A stretch of 7,627 bases of DNA from Shewanella sp. GTDB taxonomy: Bacteria; Pseudomonadota; Gammaproteobacteria; Enterobacterales; Shewanellaceae. The stretch covers positions 1 through 7,627 of the forward strand of contig SDWK01000391.1 in the NCBI GenBank assembly GCA_004195335.1, written 5' to 3'. A model generated the notes under the pieces. That model was given only the letters and a program-made list of their open reading frames with translations. It searched no databases and was not told the DNA's origin. The position numbers and the translations under genes are program-made. Below are positions 1 to 7,608 of this stretch, one piece after another (position 1 is the first letter of the stretch; each line of letters starts with the position of its first letter).

Positions 1-60
1 GTCATTGTTTATCTGGCCGTCGAATAGGTCGATTATCAAAAATAATATCGGGTCACTCAT
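1..60 (-). CDS. Possible 5' end of a further leftward gene (partial)
   Basis: On the minus strand an ATG at 60-58, directly preceded by an in-frame TAA, opens a frame that stays open for all 20 codons to the window edge (MSDPILFLIIDLFDGQINND). The start lies 138 bp beyond the kinase stop, on the same strand. The 'SDPILF-hydrophobic-D' beginning is vaguely like the first beta strand and acidic patch of a response-regulator receiver domain, which would suit a gene next to an orphan kinase, but the usual DD pair is not evident. The upstream sequence (AAGACGG) is only a weak ribosome binding site. Twenty open codons can easily arise by chance, so this is a tentative call. Between this start and the kinase stop (61-198) I see no gene and no convincing terminator, only a 5-bp GCCAA/TTGGC stem near 165-185. 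Confidence 0.35.
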   Translation of the reverse strand, partial: MSDPILFLIIDLFDGQINND

Positions 61-198
61 TTATACCGTCTTTTCAAAGCGGTGAAAATAGTTTTACCTA
101 TCACAGCCCTAGTCACTCTCCTGAAAGCCCCATTTTCTTCAAAGTTAAAAATCCACAGCCCTTACAAGCCAAAAAGAGCTTGGCACTTAAAATTATGC

Positions 199-3051
199 CT
201 AAATATGTTCACCCAGATCCCGTTCAACCTTTTGTAAGTCCCTCGGGAAATGGATGTGATAACAGAGGCCATTGCCTGGCGATGTCTCCACCTCAACATC
301 TCCCTTGAGCCTTTGTGTCACCAGGTTGTACACCAGATGCGCCCCTAAACCGCTGCCACCCTGGTTACGTTTGGTCGTATAGAAGGGATCGAACAGGTTT
401 TTCACGCCCTCAGCATCGAGCCCGACACCATCATCGCTATAATCCATAAACACCCAGTCATCTCTTATTTCGACGGAGATGGTGATCTCTCCCACCTGTT
501 CGGGCAGGAATGCATGCAGCAGGCTATTCATAATCAGGTTCGTCATCACCTGAGACAGGACGCCGGGGTAGGTGTTGCAGTTTAAGTTGAATGCACAGTC
601 TATATTTATCTTATGGGGCACCTTCTTGAGCGTGGGCCTGAGCGACATCAATATCTCTTCGAGATACTCATCTATTTCAAATTCCCGCAACTCCTCACTG
701 GATTGATCCACCGCAACCCGTTTAAAGCTCTGAATAAGCTTCGAAGCACGGGCATTATTCTTAAGAATGATATCCATGGCTTCGGTGCAAGTTTGCATAA
801 ACCCTTTAAACTCATCTTCACTGAGTTCACCGGATGAAAACATTTTATTCATCTCAATCACCTCATCATGAAGGTGCGACGCCGCGGTAACGCAGACACC
901 GATAGGGGTATTGATCTCATGGGCAATGCCCGCCACCATCTTACCTAATGAGGCCTGCTTTTCAGTCTCAACCAATTGATGCTGAGCACTCTTAAGCAGA
1001 TCCAGTGTCGACTGTAGTTCACAGGTTCGATCCTCCACCAGCTTTTCCATCTGCGTGGAGTATCGCTGAGCAAACTGCTCCTTCTCTTTCGAATAATTCA
1101 GTTGTTGCCTCAATTGTGCAGGACTGATCTTTAGCTGAGCGAGCAGCTGAGCATAATACCTTTCCAGAGTTTGGATCTCCTTCTCTGAATAGATGTTCGA
1201 TTGATTCACCACCATATGCGCCACCGCAGCCCCGGTGATACCACTGAGCAATCTCTCCGTCGCCCTCTCTAAATAAGCTAACTGCTGCACATTAATCAGT
1301 TCATCGCCACCGAGTTCTGTCTCGACTAAACAGGCACTCACCTTCGCTTCTGCAAGTTGATCAGGCAGGTACTGGCTGAATATCCCTTTCAGTAACTTAA
1401 GTTTAGGCTTGAGTTCGATATTACTGGGTAAGGTATCCATAATCGCCTGGTCTTCGACCACGCGTTCGGCCATCACATCCATAAACTCGGCGTTATATCT
1501 TTGCTCCTCTCCCGTCACCTTAGAGAATAAGCTGCCGAAGACCAAGGCTATGCAATTTACCGCCAAAGACCACAAGGCTCCGTGGCTTATCTTATCCATC
1601 TCAGTACCTAGCAGATGCTCGGGATGCAACCAATAGAGCCCCCACGGCCCCAACTCAAGAATATCGGCATCTATCCAGCCACTCTTCATTATCGCCGGAA
1701 ATAACAGGCAATAAGCCCATACAATGAAGCCGACCATCAGACCAGAAATCGCCCCCTTAGTGGTGACTTTAGACCAATAGAGCCCAGCCAACACCGGGGG
1801 AAGAAATTGCAATACGGCAGCGAAGGAGATCATCCCCATATTCACTAACATGTATGACTCACCCAGATAGAGATAGAACATCTGTCCGGCACCCAACACG
1901 ATAAACACCGCGAGCCACCTAGACTGAAGCAAGTACCTCTTTAAGACGCTACTCGGACTAAGCCACTGCAGCAGAGGCAAGACCAAATGGTTACTGAACA
2001 TGGTGGAAAGCGTCATACCTGACACCATCAACATGGCCATAGAGGCAGAGAAACCACCGATAAATACGAAGAGGGTGAGCAGATCCTGCCCGGCCAGCAT
2101 AGGCAGGGAAAGCATATAACTGTCCGCCGTTTCCGGCCCAAGCAGTAACATGCCCGCAGCGGCGATGGGGGTAATAAAAATGGTCATCAATATCAGATAA
2201 ATAGGAAGCCACCACTGCACTCTCTTGATGTGTTTGGCGTCGGGGTTTTCAACCACCATGACATGAAACTGGCGTGGCAATAACATAAAGGCGGAGCCTG
2301 CGAGCAGCAGATAACTAAACCAGGTGACAAACTCGGGCTTAGACGACATCCCCTTTGCGGCCTCAGGCATCTTTTGCTCCAGTTGTTCGAGGATAACCAG
2401 AGGGGAGTCAAACATCACAAAACTGACAAACACGCCCACACACAGCATGGCCAGCAGTTTAACTAAGCCTTCGACGGCGAGCGCCAGCATCATGCCCGGA
2501 TGCCTCTCGGTGGGATCCAGATGACGAATACCGAAGATAATCGTAAACAGAGCGACCCCCAACCAGACCAACCAGGCAATCTCATTAGCCGTAACCCCCT
2601 CCTCGGTCTCCAAGACGAGATCGATGGCGGTGTTGATCGCCTTAAGTTGTAGTGCCAGATAGGGAACGACCCCCACCATAGCGACGGTCGCGGCGAGGCC
2701 AGCAAGGAAAATACTGCGATTGAATCGGGCCGAGAGAAAATCGGCAATGCTGGTGACCCTGTAGATCTGTTTTATCAGTAACACGCGTTGCATCAGGGGC
2801 CAGATAACGATCATCAACAGCGTGGGCCCCAGATAGATAGAGAGCATCAATATGCTGGAGCGGGTAGCGAAGCCGACACTACCGAAGAAGGTCCAGCTGG
2901 TACAGAAGATGGCGAGTGACAGCGCATAGACGACGGCACTGGTTGTCAGCTTTCTGGCTCGCTCGCTGCCAGACTCGGCCCATGATGCCAGTATATACAG
3001 GAGAGCCACATAAGAAAAAATCACCATCAAGAGGCTGGAGGCACTCATCAT
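199..3051 (-). CDS. SLC5/SSS transporter-like sensor histidine kinase (CbrA/CrbS-type)
   Basis: Membrane sensor kinase of 950 residues whose input half is a sodium:solute-symporter fold. About 13 hydrophobic segments span residues 7-510. The family patterns GSVGFATRSS (57-66), SIADFLSARF (101-110), RHLDPTERH (176-184), LPRQFHVMVVEN (258-269) and GGFSAS...LSTMFSN (332-354) match the transporter-like part of CbrA/CrbS kinases. A STAC-like helical linker follows (about 540-620, with ERLLSGITGAA at 599-609), then a coiled coil (about 620-700). The kinase core has the DHp phospho-acceptor His711 in AHEINTPIG, an N box with Asn838 and Asn842, G1 DDGVGL (873-878), an F box FDPFYTTK (887-894) and G2 GGSGLG (898-903), so autophosphorylation should be intact. 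No PAS, HAMP or receiver domain is visible. Start: tandem ATGs at 3051 and 3048, preceded by GGGGGTGG. The stop is TAG at 201-199. Known relatives sense or transport nutrients such as histidine, or control acetate use; the ligand here is unknown. The small membrane protein gene upstream is probably co-transcribed. Confidence 0.93.
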   Translation of the reverse strand: MMSASSLLMVIFSYVALLYILASWAESGSERARKLTTSAVVYALSLAIFCTSWTFFGSVGFATRSSILMLSIYLGPTLLMIVIWPLMQRVLLIKQIYRVTSIADFLSARFNRSIFLAGLAATVAMVGVVPYLALQLKAINTAIDLVLETEEGVTANEIAWLVWLGVALFTIIFGIRHLDPTERHPGMMLALAVEGLVKLLAMLCVGVFVSFVMFDSPLVILEQLEQKMPEAAKGMSSKPEFVTWFSYLLLAGSAFMLLPRQFHVMVVENPDAKHIKRVQWWLPIYLILMTIFITPIAAAGMLLLGPETADSYMLSLPMLAGQDLLTLFVFIGGFSASMAMLMVSGMTLSTMFSNHLVLPLLQWLSPSSVLKRYLLQSRWLAVFIVLGAGQMFYLYLGESYMLVNMGMISFAAVLQFLPPVLAGLYWSKVTTKGAISGLMVGFIVWAYCLLFPAIMKSGWIDADILELGPWGLYWLHPEHLLGTEMDKISHGALWSLAVNCIALVFGSLFSKVTGEEQRYNAEFMDVMAERVVEDQAIMDTLPSNIELKPKLKLLKGIFSQYLPDQLAEAKVSACLVETELGGDELINVQQLAYLERATERLLSGITGAAVAHMVVNQSNIYSEKEIQTLERYYAQLLAQLKISPAQLRQQLNYSKEKEQFAQRYSTQMEKLVEDRTCELQSTLDLLKSAQHQLVETEKQASLGKMVAGIAHEINTPIGVCVTAASHLHDEVIEMNKMFSSGELSEDEFKGFMQTCTEAMDIILKNNARASKLIQSFKRVAVDQSSEELREFEIDEYLEEILMSLRPTLKKVPHKINIDCAFNLNCNTYPGVLSQVMTNLIMNSLLHAFLPEQVGEITISVEIRDDWVFMDYSDDGVGLDAEGVKNLFDPFYTTKRNQGGSGLGAHLVYNLVTQRLKGDVEVETSPGNGLCYHIHFPRDLQKVERDLGEHI

Positions 3052-3152
3052 AAGCCACCCCCAATTACCGTTTCAGAGGCAAAACATTTAGCGCTGCAAC
3101 TTGCAACGAATGGGACAAGAGCCTGATTATCTAAGCAACTCACAACCAAAAC

Positions 3153-3332
3153 CTACTTAACCAAAGCAAACAATAGCAGAATTAAACACAACCAGATCAG
3201 GGTAATACTCAGCAACATGGCCGACAGACTCAGAGTGAAATAAGTTAAAACAGGCCAAGAGGTTATAAAAAAGGCCAACACCAAAGTGAGTATTCTAAAA
3301 GCAGGCTGATTATTGATTTTCCTCCACACCAT
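3153..3332 (-). CDS. Predicted 59-residue two-helix membrane microprotein upstream of the kinase
   Basis: A short minus-strand frame opens with ATG at 3332-3330 (MVWRKINNQPAFRIL...) and stops at TAG 3155-3153. GGAGAG ends three bases before the ATG, a good ribosome binding site and the reason for choosing this start. The N-terminus is basic (R4, K5, R13). Two strongly hydrophobic stretches follow, about residues 14-33 and 37-57, separated by a short turn, and the protein ends in VK, consistent with a small inner-membrane hairpin. The frame is open upstream to a TAG near 3402 without another ATG/GTG/TTG. A TATATT hexamer (3383-3378) could be a -10, but its -35 is poor. The stop lies 101 bp before the kinase start with no obvious terminator between, so an operon is likely. 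Small membrane partners commonly precede SSS-family proteins (YhdT with PanF, YjcH with ActP, CbrX with CbrA), but I cannot assign this one to a family. A chance hydrophobic frame remains possible. Confidence 0.55.
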   Translation of the reverse strand: MVWRKINNQPAFRILTLVLAFFITSWPVLTYFTLSLSAMLLSITLIWLCLILLLFALVK

Positions 3333-3457
3333 CGTCTCTCCAGCAAAGGTTCTGCTTAAAGCATAGTTCAGAGCAACAATATAGAGTGGAAAAATCCATA
3401 CCTAAAAGGCTAATCTAAGGGGGATAAAGAGCCGATTATTGGCCTAAAAAAGCTGAC

Positions 3458-3486
3458 TCGACACTCACACGCGTCTGGTCTATTAT
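3458..3486 (+). promoter_or_regulatory. Predicted sigma70 promoter of metH
   Basis: TCGACA at 3458-3463 matches 5 of 6 bases of the -35 consensus. A 17-bp spacer (3464-3480) follows, then TATTAT at 3481-3486, which matches 5 of 6 of the -10 consensus. Transcription would start near 3492-3494, inside the first met box, giving a leader of about 380 nt before metH. It is the best promoter I found in the spacer on this strand. Its coincidence with the operator supports it, although the start site is inferred only. Confidence 0.65.
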
Positions 3487-3510
3487 AGACGTCTATACGT
3501 ATAAACATCT
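3487..3510 (+). promoter_or_regulatory. MetJ operator: three tandem met boxes
   Basis: Three contiguous 8-bp units match the met box consensus AGACGTCT: 3487-3494 AGACGTCT (8/8), 3495-3502 ATACGTAT (6/8) and 3503-3510 AAACATCT (6/8). MetJ dimers bind such tandem boxes cooperatively with S-adenosylmethionine as corepressor. The array begins immediately after the predicted -10 and covers the start site, so binding should block initiation. A fourth, out-of-phase partial match, ACGCGTCT (6/8), lies in the promoter spacer at 3469-3476. That metH is the regulated gene is inferred from orientation and from its role in methionine synthesis. Confidence 0.8.
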
Positions 3511-3529
3511 AAAACTCGACTTCGAATAG

Positions 3530-3560
3530 GGTCTCTTAAGACCGCATTTTCGAGCTCGAA
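3530..3560 (+). other. Two short palindromes in the metH leader
   Basis: GGTCT-CTTA-AGACC (3530-3543) can form a 5-bp hairpin. TTCGAGCTCGAA (3549-3560) is a perfect 12-bp palindrome that ends six bases before the inverted-repeat element. TTTT at 3547-3550 follows the first hairpin after only a few bases, but the stem is too short for a confident terminator. They may be remnants of the repeat element's flank or a regulator site; no function can be assigned. Confidence 0.4.
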
Positions 3561-3603
3561 CTGTGGATATACCCAAACGACCTCGAAATGCAGGATTCAG
3601 CAT

Positions 3604-3694
3604 GTCGAGAAGCGACAGAGTTCAAGGCATGAAATAGCTGGACTAGTTATTCTAATTCTATATTTCATAACGCTGAAACATGTTGCTTCTCGGC
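3604..3694 (+). repeat. Stem-loop A inside the repeat element
   Basis: Positions 3604-3617 (GTCGAGAAGCGACA) pair with 3681-3694 (TGTTGCTTCTCGGC): 12 Watson-Crick pairs, and both remaining positions are G-U in the plus-strand RNA, giving an unbroken 14-bp stem. Inside it, TTCA (3621-3624) can pair with TGAA (3674-3677), and ATGAAATA (3629-3636) pairs perfectly with TATTTCAT (3661-3668), leaving an AT-rich 24-nt loop. Confidence 0.65.
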
Positions 3695-3706
3695 TTGCCC
3701 TTCGGG

Positions 3707-3800
3707 AGTTCCCGTAGAATCCCTGCACTGCGTTAGTGATATTGAAAAGGGAATAACCATTCTCTTCATCACTGCCTTGTTCAGCTATCCTACGGGAGCT
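3707..3800 (+). repeat. Stem-loop B inside the repeat element
   Basis: Positions 3707-3720 (AGTTCCCGTAGAAT) pair with 3787-3800 (ATCCTACGGGAGCT), 12 of 14 plus one G-U. Further in, AGTGAT (3735-3740) pairs with ATCACT (3768-3773). At the apex, AAGGGAAT (3747-3754) pairs with ATTCTCTT (3759-3766) across an AACC tetraloop, eight pairs with one G-U. The outer arm touches the right terminal repeat with no gap, so the terminal-repeat stem plus stem-loops A and B would form a three-way junction. Confidence 0.65.
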
Positions 3801-3860
3801 CTGAAACGAGCATTTTGAAGTGGCTTGGGTATATAGCATCAGCAAAATAATAATGTAGTT

Positions 3861-3868
3861 AAGGCAGG
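3861..3868 (+). promoter_or_regulatory. metH: metH ribosome binding site
   Basis: AAGGCAGG ends eight bases before the metH ATG. It is a purine-rich but interrupted Shine-Dalgarno match and supports the ATG at 3877 as the start. Together with the short AT-rich stretch 3835-3860 it is all that separates the repeat element from the gene. Confidence 0.55.
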
Positions 3869-3876
3869 TAGAATTT

Positions 3877-6800
3877 ATGGCCACTGGCACCCTAAGTCAC
3901 TCAAAAAAAATAAGAGATATCGGCCCACAGATCAGCCAACAGCTAAAAGATAATATTCTGATCCTCGACGGCGCGATGGGCACCATGATCCAGGACCGCA
4001 AGTTTGAAGAAGCCGACTTTCGGGGCGAACGTTTCAAAGACTGGCCCAGCGATGTCAAAGGCAATAACGATCTGTTAGTGCTGACTCAGCCCGCCGCCAT
4101 CAAGCGCATTCATAAAGATTACCTGCTTGCCGGTGCCGATATTATCGAGACCAACACCTTCAACGCGACCCGCATCGCCATGGCCGATTACAACATGCAA
4201 GCGTTGTCGGCCGAAATCAACGTCGAAGGGGCACGACTGGCTCGCGAAGCCTGTGATGAAGTCGAAGCAGAGACTGGCCGTATTTGTTATGTCGCCGGTG
4301 TGCTCGGCCCAACTAACCGCACCTGTTCTATCAGCCCGGATGTGAACGATCCAGGTTACCGTAACGTCAGCTTCGATCAGCTGGTCGAGGCTTATATCGA
4401 GTCGATCAATGCCCTCATCGAAGGCGGCAGCGATATCATCATGGTCGAAACCATCTTCGATACCCTGAACGCCAAGGCGGCACTATTTGCTATCGAAACG
4501 GTTTATGACCAGCTCGGTGGCCGTTTGCCCATCATGATCTCCGGCACCATCACCGATGCCTCGGGTCGTACGCTGACAGGTCAAACAACCGAAGCCTTCT
4601 ACAACTCGCTGCGTCACGTTAAGCCGCTGTCTATCGGGCTTAACTGTGCCCTAGGGCCAAAAGAGCTACGTCCTTACGTCGAAGAGTTGTCTAAAATTTC
4701 TGAATGTTTCGTCTCGGCCCACCCTAACGCGGGCCTGCCCAATGAATTTGGCGGCTATGATGAAACGCCCAAGCAGATGGCCGATATTATTGGCGAGTGG
4801 GCCCAAGAAGGCTTCCTCAATATTATCGGTGGCTGTTGTGGTACCACGCCTGCACATATCCGGGCTATCCGCGCAGCCGTCATTCAGCACCAAACCCGAC
4901 CCCTGCCAAATATTCCCGTGGCTTGTCGTTTATCCGGCCTTGAGCCACTGACCATAGATGCCAACTCACTGTTTCTGAACGTGGGTGAACGTACCAATGT
5001 GACCGGCTCGGCTAAGTTCCTGCGGTTGATCAAGACCGGCGCGTATGAAGAGGCACTGAGTGTCGCCCGTGAGCAAGTCGAAAGCGGCGCGCAGATCATC
5101 GATATCAACATGGATGAAGGCATGCTCGATGGCGTCGAGATGATGCATAAATTCCTCAACCTTATCGCCTCCGAGCCGGATATCTCCCGCGTACCGATCA
5201 TGATCGACTCCTCTAAATGGGAAGTGATCGAGGCCGGCCTCAAGTGTATTCAAGGTAAAGGCATCGTTAACTCCATCTCCCTTAAAGAGGGCGAAGACAA
5301 GTTTATCCAGCAGGCCACCTTAGTGAAACGCTATGGCGCTGCGGCGATTATCATGGCATTCGATGAGCAGGGCCAGGCCGATACTAAGGCGCGCAAAATC
5401 GAGATCTGTACCCGCGCCTATCGCGTGCTGGTCGATAAAGTGGGCTTCCCGCCGGAAGACATCATCTTCGATCCAAACATCTTCGCCATCGCCACCGGTA
5501 TCGAAGAACACGACAACTACGCCGTCGACTTTATCGAAGCCACGGCCGAGATTAAGCGCACCCTGCCCCACGCGATGATTTCCGGCGGCGTGTCGAATGT
5601 GTCGTTCTCGTTCCGCGGTAACAACCCGGTGCGTGAAGCCATTCATGCCGTGTTCCTCTACCACGCGATTCAAGCGGGGATGGACATGGGTATCGTCAAC
5701 GCCGGCCAACTGGCCATTTATGACGATATCGACCCAGAGCTAAAAGAGAGAGTCGAGGCCATCGTCCAAAACCTGCCTTGTACCGCGGTAGATGCCAACG
5801 GTGAACCGACCAACAACACCGAACTCTTATTAGAGGTGGCGGAAAAGTTTCGTGGTGACGGCAGTCAAACCGTCAAGAAAGAAGATTTAGAGTGGCGCAG
5901 CTGGCCAGTCAATAAACGTCTGTCCCATGCCTTGGTTAAAGGCATCACCGACTTTATCGATGAAGATACCGAAGAGGCGCGAGCCGCAGCAGGCCGCCCA
6001 CTGGATGTGATTGAAGGTGCCTTGATGGATGGCATGAACGTGGTCGGCGATCTGTTTGGATCAGGCAAGATGTTCCTGCCCCAAGTGGTCAAATCGGCCC
6101 GAGTGATGAAAAAAGCCGTGGCATACCTCAACCCCTACATCGAACTCGAAAAGACGCCCGGTCAATCTAACGGTAAAATCTTAATGGTCACCGTCAAAGG
6201 TGATGTGCACGATATCGGCAAGAACATCGTCGGCGTGGTATTGGCCTGTAACGGTTATGAAGTGATCGATCTCGGCGTGATGGTGCCGGTTGAGAAGATT
6301 ATCGAAGTTGCCGTGCGTGAAAACGTCGACATCATCGGCATGTCAGGGCTCATTACCCCGAGTCTCGATGAGATGGTGCATAACGTAAAATCTTTCCATA
6401 AGGCTGGCCTGACAATTCCATCGATTATCGGCGGCGCCACCTGTTCTAAAATCCATACCGCCGTCAAAATTGCACCCCACGCGCCAACAGGTGCCATCTA
6501 TATTGCCGATGCGTCCCGCGCCGTGCCTATGGTATCGAAACTCATCAATAACAACACTCGCCAAGCCACCATTGACGCCGCCTATCAAGAATATGACATG
6601 ATGCGCGAAAAGCGTCTGTCACAGGCGAAGCGCAAAGAGATCACCTCCATTGAAGCGGCACGTGAAAACCGCTGTCAGCATGATTGGCAAAATCACACCC
6701 CATTCGTGCCGAACGTATTGGGCCGTCAAGTATTCGATGACTACCCGTTAGAGGACTTAGTCGAGCGCATCGATTGGACGCCGTTCTTCCGCAGCTGGGA

Positions 6801-7608
6801 GCTGCACGGCCACTTCCCGCAAATCTTAACCGATAAGGTCGTAGGAGAAGAGGCCACCAAGCTGTTTGCCGATGGTAAAGCCATGCTTAAAAAGATCATC
6901 GATGAAAAGTGGCTCACCGCCAAAGCGGTTATCGGTCTATTCCCGGCCAATACCGTGGGGCATGACGATATCGAACTGTATACCGATGAAACCCGTAGCA
7001 CGCTTGAGATGACCACCCATCACCTGCGCATGCAGATAGAACGTGTGGGCAACGACAACTTCTGCTTAGCCGACTTTGTCGCACCCAAAGACTCAGGCAT
7101 TGCCGATTACATGGGCGGCTTCGCGGTCACCACAGGTCACGGCATCGACGAACATGTGGCACGTTTCGAAGCCGATCACGATGACTACAGCGCCATCATG
7201 CTCAAATGCTTGGCCGACCGTCTGGCCGAAGCCTTCGCCGAGCGTATGCATGAGCGGGTACGTAAAGAGTTCTGGGGTTATGCCGTTGATGAGGTGCTCG
7301 ATAACGAGTCACTTATTCGTGAGAAATACAAAGGTATTCGTCCGGCCCCGGGGTATCCCGCGTGTCCTGATCATACCGAAAAAGGTCTGCTGTGGGACTT
7401 GCTCAAGCCCGATGAAACCATAGATCTGAACATCACCGAAAGCTACGCCATGTTCCCAACGGCGGCAGTATCAGGCTGGTACTTTGCCCATCCTAAGTCA
7501 CGTTACTTTGGTGTGACCAATATTGGTCGTGATCAGGTAGAGGATTATGCTGAGCGTAAGGGGATGAGTGTGGCTGACACAGAAAGGTGGTTGGCACCAG
7601 TGTTGGAT
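3877..7608 (+). CDS. metH: Cobalamin-dependent methionine synthase (3' end missing)
   Basis: Cytoplasmic enzyme that transfers the methyl group of 5-methyltetrahydrofolate to homocysteine through protein-bound cobalamin, making methionine. One uninterrupted frame gives 1244 residues; E. coli MetH has 1227. Module 1 binds homocysteine and zinc (about 12-335), with ligands Cys257, Cys320 and Cys321 (GGCCGTTP). Module 2 binds folate (about 366-640), with [11 protein letters not shown] at 368-378 and DINMDE at 409-414. Module 3 has a four-helix cap (about 670-763) and a cobalamin domain with DVHDIG, where His778 is the lower axial ligand and Asp776 and Ser829 complete the triad. Module 4 is the S-adenosylmethionine reactivation domain (about 916 to the end), with Asp966 and RPAPGYPAC at 1155-1163. 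Ten extra residues lie at the N-terminus relative to E. coli, and about nine in the folate-to-cap linker. The frame ends at WLAPVLD, where E. coli has only about five more residues. The stop codon is lost because adapter sequence follows. Expression is probably MetJ-repressed. Confidence 0.98.

Larger units (their letters stand above)
3567..3834. mobile_element. 268-bp MITE-like non-coding inverted-repeat element
   Basis: The ends form imperfect terminal inverted repeats. Positions 3567-3600 match the reverse complement of 3801-3834 at 27 of 34 bases, with the outer ten (ATATACCCAA) identical. The interior contains two large stem-loops and no credible gene: the minus-strand frame across it starts at a GTG inside metH and has no protein-like character. 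Short length, terminal inverted repeats, internal palindromes and an intergenic position fit a MITE or a composite REP-like repeat. I recall similar GGGTATAT-ended sequences as dispersed repeats in Shewanella and Vibrio, but I cannot name a family. No target-site duplication is clear, so the exact ends are uncertain by a few bases. It lies between the metH promoter/operator and the metH ribosome binding site, which starts 27 bp from its right end. Confidence 0.72.

Noticed and set aside
160..190. Terminator hairpin after the kinase stop
   Set aside because: The inverted repeat is only GCCAA/TTGGC, five pairs, without a following U tract on the minus strand.
3052..3152. Regulatory RNA or terminator between the microprotein and the kinase
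   Set aside because: Only short TTGCA repeats (around 3097-3110) are visible; there is no stable stem or U tract.
3333..3399. Upstream extension of the microprotein through an in-frame ATT, or a separate ATG frame starting at 3399
   Set aside because: The in-frame extension has no ATG, GTG or TTG and would need a rare ATT start without a clear ribosome binding site. The ATG frame at 3399 stops after about 29 codons and has no protein-like features.
3597..3890. 97-codon minus-strand frame across the repeat element
   Set aside because: It begins with GTG inside the metH coding region, overlaps the inverted repeats almost completely, and has the irregular Cys/Arg/Ser-rich composition of translated non-coding repeat DNA.
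3835..3900. Cobalamin riboswitch upstream of metH, hinted at by GCCACTGG at 3880-3887
   Set aside because: The match lies within metH codons 2-4. I found no B12-box-like sequence or pseudoknot partner, and the leader structure is explained by the inverted-repeat element.
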